NCBI RefSeq assembly: GCF_018130465.1
Contig: NZ_JAFCKJ010000006.1
Coordinates: 1-64,000, forward strand
DNA length: 64,000 bases
DNA from: Bradyrhizobium canariense
Lineage (GTDB): Bacteria; Pseudomonadota; Alphaproteobacteria; Rhizobiales; Xanthobacteraceae
Reading direction: 5' to 3'
Shown here: one piece after another, positions 61,377 through 64,000 of the stretch
Layout of the letters: every line of letters begins with the position of its first letter
Position numbering within the stretch: the first letter of the stretch is position 1
The notes under the pieces: model-generated
Database searches by the model: none
What the model was told of the DNA's origin: nothing
Seen by the model: the letters and a program-made list of their open reading frames with translations, nothing else
Position numbers and translations under genes: made by a program

Positions 61377-62363
61377 ATGCGCATCACCATCCTCTTCGGC
61401 GGCTCCAACCGCGAACGTCTGGTTTCGGTCGCGTCAGCCCAGGCACTGCATCTGGCGCTGCCCGAGGCCGATCTCTGGTGGTGGGATGTCGAGGACAAGG
61501 TGCATGTCGTGCAGTCCAGACAGCTGCTCGAACATGCCCGTCCGTTCGAGGACGAGTTCAAGCCGGGCACGTCAGGCATCCCGCTGGCGCAGGCGCTCGA
61601 CCAAGCCAAGGCCGAAGGCCGCGTGCTGGTGCTCGGCCTGCATGGCGGCTGCGCCGAGAACGGCGAATTGCAGGTGATGTGCGAGACGCGGGGTGTGGCC
61701 TTTACCGGCTCGGGCTCGGCCTCCTCGCATCTGGCCTTTGACAAGGTCGCGGCCAAGCATTTTGCCGCGCTCGGCGGCGTGACCGCGCCGGCCAACGTCG
61801 CGCTGGATAACATCGACGAAGCCTTCGCCGAATATGGAAGGCTGATCGCAAAGCCGGCGCGCGACGGCTCGAGCTACGGCCTGATCTTCGTCAATGCCAG
61901 GCAGGATCTCGTCGCCGTCCGCAACGCGGCGAAGCACGAAGAGTATGTAATCGAGCCCTACATCGCCGGTGTCGAGGCGACCTGCGGCGTGCTGGAGCGC
62001 ACGGACGGGGCGATCATCTCGTTGCCGCCGATCGAGATCATCCCGGGCGAGGGCAATTTCGACTACGCCGCAAAATACCTGCTGTCGACGACCCAGGAGA
62101 TCTGCCCCGGCCGTTTCGCGCCCGAGATTACCGCCGCGCTCAAGGAGCAGGCGATGCTGGCGCACCGGGCGATGTCCTGCACTGGCTATTCCCGTTCGGA
62201 CTTCATCGTCTCGGACAAGGGGCTGGTCTATCTCGAAACCAACACGCTGCCCGGCCTGACCAAGTCCTCGCTCTACCCCAAGGCGCTGAAGGCGGAGGGC
62301 ATCGAGTTCGTCGACTTCCTGCGCGGCCTGGTCGAGCTCGCCGGGCGGGGTGTGCGAAAATAA
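61377..62363 (+). CDS. ddl: D-alanine--D-alanine ligase
   Basis: 328 residues, ATP-grasp. N-terminal motif ILFGGSNRERLVSVASAQAL departs from the usual GGxSxEHEVS; the rest is standard: LHGGCAENGELQVMCETRGV, AKPARDGSSYGLIFVNA, PIEIIPGEGNFDYAAKYL, and LVYLETNTLPGLTKSSLYPK. Makes D-Ala-D-Ala for MurF. Place between murB and ftsQ supports it as the main Ddl. About 350 bases without a gene follow. Confidence 0.9.
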   Translation: MRITILFGGSNRERLVSVASAQALHLALPEADLWWWDVEDKVHVVQSRQLLEHARPFEDEFKPGTSGIPLAQALDQAKAEGRVLVLGLHGGCAENGELQVMCETRGVAFTGSGSASSHLAFDKVAAKHFAALGGVTAPANVALDNIDEAFAEYGRLIAKPARDGSSYGLIFVNARQDLVAVRNAAKHEEYVIEPYIAGVEATCGVLERTDGAIISLPPIEIIPGEGNFDYAAKYLLSTTQEICPGRFAPEITAALKEQAMLAHRAMSCTGYSRSDFIVSDKGLVYLETNTLPGLTKSSLYPKALKAEGIEFVDFLRGLVELAGRGVRK

Positions 62364-62397
62364 TTAGGACTGGTTAACGGCCGAACTGGCGAAACGG

Positions 62398-62420
62398 CCG
62401 GTTTTGGAACCCAAAACCGG
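62398..62420. terminator. Perfect hairpin between ddl and ftsQ
   Basis: CCGGTTTTGG-AAC-CCAAAACCGG, ten base pairs with a 3-base loop, 35 bases after the ddl stop. It lacks a T-tract on the plus strand, so termination is uncertain. The wider 62364-62713 gap also holds a CtrA-like element but no gene I accept. Confidence 0.4.
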
Positions 62421-62488
62421 TAAAATGCCGGACATTGCGGCATAAATGCCTCACTGGCCTGGGCAAAACGTTCACGCCGTTAACGAAC

Positions 62489-62505
62489 TTTACCTTTTGT
62501 TTACC
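62489..62505. promoter_or_regulatory. TTTACC-N5-TTTACC element upstream of ftsQ
   Basis: TTTACC at 62489-62494 and 62500-62505 (TTTA-N7-TTTA), preceded by TTAACG. 209 bases before ftsQ. Same spacing as the element before rsmH. In Caulobacter, CtrA controls the ftsQA promoter, so a role in cell-cycle control is plausible. Confidence 0.5.
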
Positions 62506-62713
62506 AGGACGTCCGAAGGTTAACGCTGGCGGCGCATATGACGCTTTGGCTGCCGGCGCGTGGACTGTTGTGGGTGTCGTCACCTGCAGCGAACGCTCTG
62601 AAGGGGAGAGGTTTTCTTCTGCTGAAGACCAGCACCCGGCCCGGTAAGTCCGAGACGTCATGTTCGCCAGGACCCGCGCGATGTCGCGGGCAAACTGTTG
62701 ACGAGCTCGTGCA

Positions 62714-63742
62714 ATGGATGGAGCAGGAAGCCTCACTCGGTCGCTTTTCAGATCGCTGAGGCCCCAAGCTGACCTGAAGGCGGCCGCTATCGGAGCGGTC
62801 GTGCTTCTGCGCGAGTGGGTGCAGGACAAGCGCCAGGAAAAGCTTCAAGGGGCGCGTGCTGCCGCCAAGGACAAGGCCAGGGCCAAAGCCGTCGTCGAGC
62901 GGGAGCCGCCGCCGCGATTGGTCGCGCTGGTCGAGCGCTATCTGCCGCGCCGGGTCGGGATCAGCATGACGGTGCTGCTCCTGATCGGAAGCTGCGGCTT
63001 CGGTATCGTGAAGGGCGGCCATCTCCAGGATTTCATCACGGCGGTCAACGACACCCGCAACGCGCTGGCCAATTCCGCCGGCTTCCGCATCACCTCCGTC
63101 GTGATCAACGGCCGCAAGCAGCTCAGCCAGGACGAGATCCTCGCGATCGGCGGCGTCAGCGGCCGATCCTCGCTGCTATTCCTCGACGCCGACGCCGTGC
63201 GCGACAAGCTCAAGGCCAATCCCTGGATCGCGGATGCGACCGTGCTGAAGCTGTACCCGGGCCAGCTCATGATCGAGCTCACCGAGCGCAAGGCGTACGC
63301 GTTGTGGCAGGAGGCCGGCCGGCTCTCCGTCATCGCCGACGACGGCGCCGTGCTCGAACCCTATGTCTCGCGCCGGTTCCTGTCGCTGCCGCTCGTGGTC
63401 GGCAAGGGCGCCGATACGCAGGCCCGCGATTTCCTCGCTTTGCTGGCGCGCTATCCGCAGGTCAATTCGATCACCAAGGCCGCGATCTTCGTCGGGGAGC
63501 GGCGCTGGAACCTGAGGCTCAAGGACGGCCTCGACATCCGCCTGCCCGAGCAGGACGTCGGTAACGCGCTTGCGATGCTGTCCAGGCTCGACAAGGAGGA
63601 CAGGCTGTTCTCCCGCGACATCGTCGCCATCGACCTGCGCCTGCCTGATCGGCTGGTGGTGCAGCTGTCCGAGGACGCCGCCAAGGCGCGCGACGATTTG
63701 TTCAAAGACAAGAAGAAGAAAAAGGCCGGGGACGCTGCATGA
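62714..63742 (+). CDS. ftsQ: Cell division protein FtsQ
   Basis: 342 residues. A long cytoplasmic N-terminus (~90 residues, charged), membrane segment (ISMTVLLLIGSCGFGIVKGG), POTRA domain (GFRITSVVINGRKQLSQDEI, LFLDADAVRDKLKANPWIAD) and beta domain. It bridges early and late division proteins, with FtsL. C-terminal Lys-rich tail (KDKKKKKAG). Ribosome site is weak. Stop overlaps ftsA start. Confidence 0.92.
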   Translation: MDGAGSLTRSLFRSLRPQADLKAAAIGAVVLLREWVQDKRQEKLQGARAAAKDKARAKAVVEREPPPRLVALVERYLPRRVGISMTVLLLIGSCGFGIVKGGHLQDFITAVNDTRNALANSAGFRITSVVINGRKQLSQDEILAIGGVSGRSSLLFLDADAVRDKLKANPWIADATVLKLYPGQLMIELTERKAYALWQEAGRLSVIADDGAVLEPYVSRRFLSLPLVVGKGADTQARDFLALLARYPQVNSITKAAIFVGERRWNLRLKDGLDIRLPEQDVGNALAMLSRLDKEDRLFSRDIVAIDLRLPDRLVVQLSEDAAKARDDLFKDKKKKKAGDAA

Positions 63743-64000
63743 CCGGTCTTGATCGCACCCAGACACCGAAGACGCGCCCGATGCCGCACAAGCGCGGCGG
63801 CCTCGTCGCCTGCCTCGACATCGGCACCAGCAAGATCGCCTGCATGATTGCGCGGCTGAAGCCGTCGGCGCCGAGCGAAGCCCTGCGCGACCGGACCCAT
63901 GCGGTGGAGCTGATCGGTTACAGCCAGATCCAGTCGCGCGGCATGAAGGCCGGCGCCGTGATCGATCTCGGCGAATGCGAGCAGGCGGTGCGACAGGCCG
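63739..64000 (+). CDS. ftsA: Cell division protein FtsA (partial, runs off the window)
   Basis: The first 87 residues only. Actin-like phosphate loop LVACLDIGTSKIACMIARLK identifies FtsA, which tethers FtsZ to the membrane. The start ATG overlaps the ftsQ stop (ATGA). A ~20-residue basic extension precedes the core. The 3' end lies beyond the window. Confidence 0.93.
   Translation, partial: MTGLDRTQTPKTRPMPHKRGGLVACLDIGTSKIACMIARLKPSAPSEALRDRTHAVELIGYSQIQSRGMKAGAVIDLGECEQAVRQA

Noticed and set aside
62538-62759. 73-codon plus-strand frame before ftsQ
   Set aside because: Overlaps the ftsQ start in another frame, has no ribosome site and no membrane or domain pattern.

Overview
The window looks like chromosome from a Bradyrhizobium-type alphaproteobacterium (order Hyphomicrobiales). 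The basis is the very high GC content, the gene families seen (polyamine and branched-chain amino acid binding proteins, extensin-family lipoprotein, FecR-domain and DUF2147 secreted proteins, ECF sigma factor with a DGPF partner), a class A RNase P RNA gene with recognisable alphaproteobacterial ends, and several families of palindromic intergenic repeats of the kind common in this genus. The assignment comes from reading the sequence, not from a search. I saw no prophage, transposase, CRISPR array or tRNA.

Layout. 0-6.3 kb: an orphan branched-chain amino acid-type binding protein and a four-gene polyamine-type ABC importer, all on the minus strand. 6.3-12.4 kb: DUF4403 protein, beta-propeller protein, a winged-helix regulator divergent from a DUF899 protein with a coupled small membrane protein, a c-type cytochrome and an L,D-transpeptidase. 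12.7-18.7 kb: a membrane-lipid-flavoured group (GT4 glycosyltransferase, PmtA-like methyltransferase, DUF962/Mpo1-like membrane protein, a long class III aminotransferase, phosphatidylserine decarboxylase) followed by a Nudix hydrolase. 19-24.6 kb: secreted and envelope proteins (FecR domain, two head-to-head DUF2147 paralogues, a 27-residue membrane peptide, extensin-like lipoprotein) and a phosphatase-fold protein. 24.7-30.2 kb: a probable nitrogen-scavenging operon (M20 deacylase, ABC permease and binding protein without an ATPase, amidase, Crp/Fnr regulator) behind a candidate sigma-54 promoter. 30.2-40.4 kb: an EmrAB-type efflux pair with a divergent TetR gene and a palindromic operator, then a possible leader peptide before an ABC exporter and a MATE pump, an O-antigen ligase-like protein and a TSUP permease. 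40.6-46.8 kb: small secreted protein, MocR regulator divergent from a DUF983 gene with direct-repeat operators, an alpha/beta hydrolase, rnpB, a DGPF/ECF42 pair and an N-acetylmuramoyl-L-alanine amidase. 47.2-64 kb: the division and cell wall (dcw) cluster in canonical order: rsmH, ftsL, ftsI, murE, murF, mraY, murD, ftsW, murG, murC, murB, ddl, ftsQ and the start of ftsA. No mraZ is seen.

How the genes work together. The dcw genes make lipid II from UDP-MurNAc and build the septum. The L,D-transpeptidase and amidase act on the same wall. Psd and the PmtA-like enzyme could act in sequence (PS to PE to methylated PE/PC).

The most interesting unexplained signals are regulatory: (1) the same TTTACC-N5-TTTACC element (TTTA-N7-TTTA, CtrA-like) lies upstream of both the dcw start and ftsQ; (2) a sigma-54 -24/-12 element with flanking dyads precedes the nitrogen operon; (3) a consensus promoter, a 24-codon leader ORF and a hairpin over its stop codon precede the ABC/MATE exporters; (4) two identical 9-bp direct repeats exactly 21 bp apart lie between a MocR regulator and DUF983; (5) four different repeat families sit in gaps of the dcw operon.
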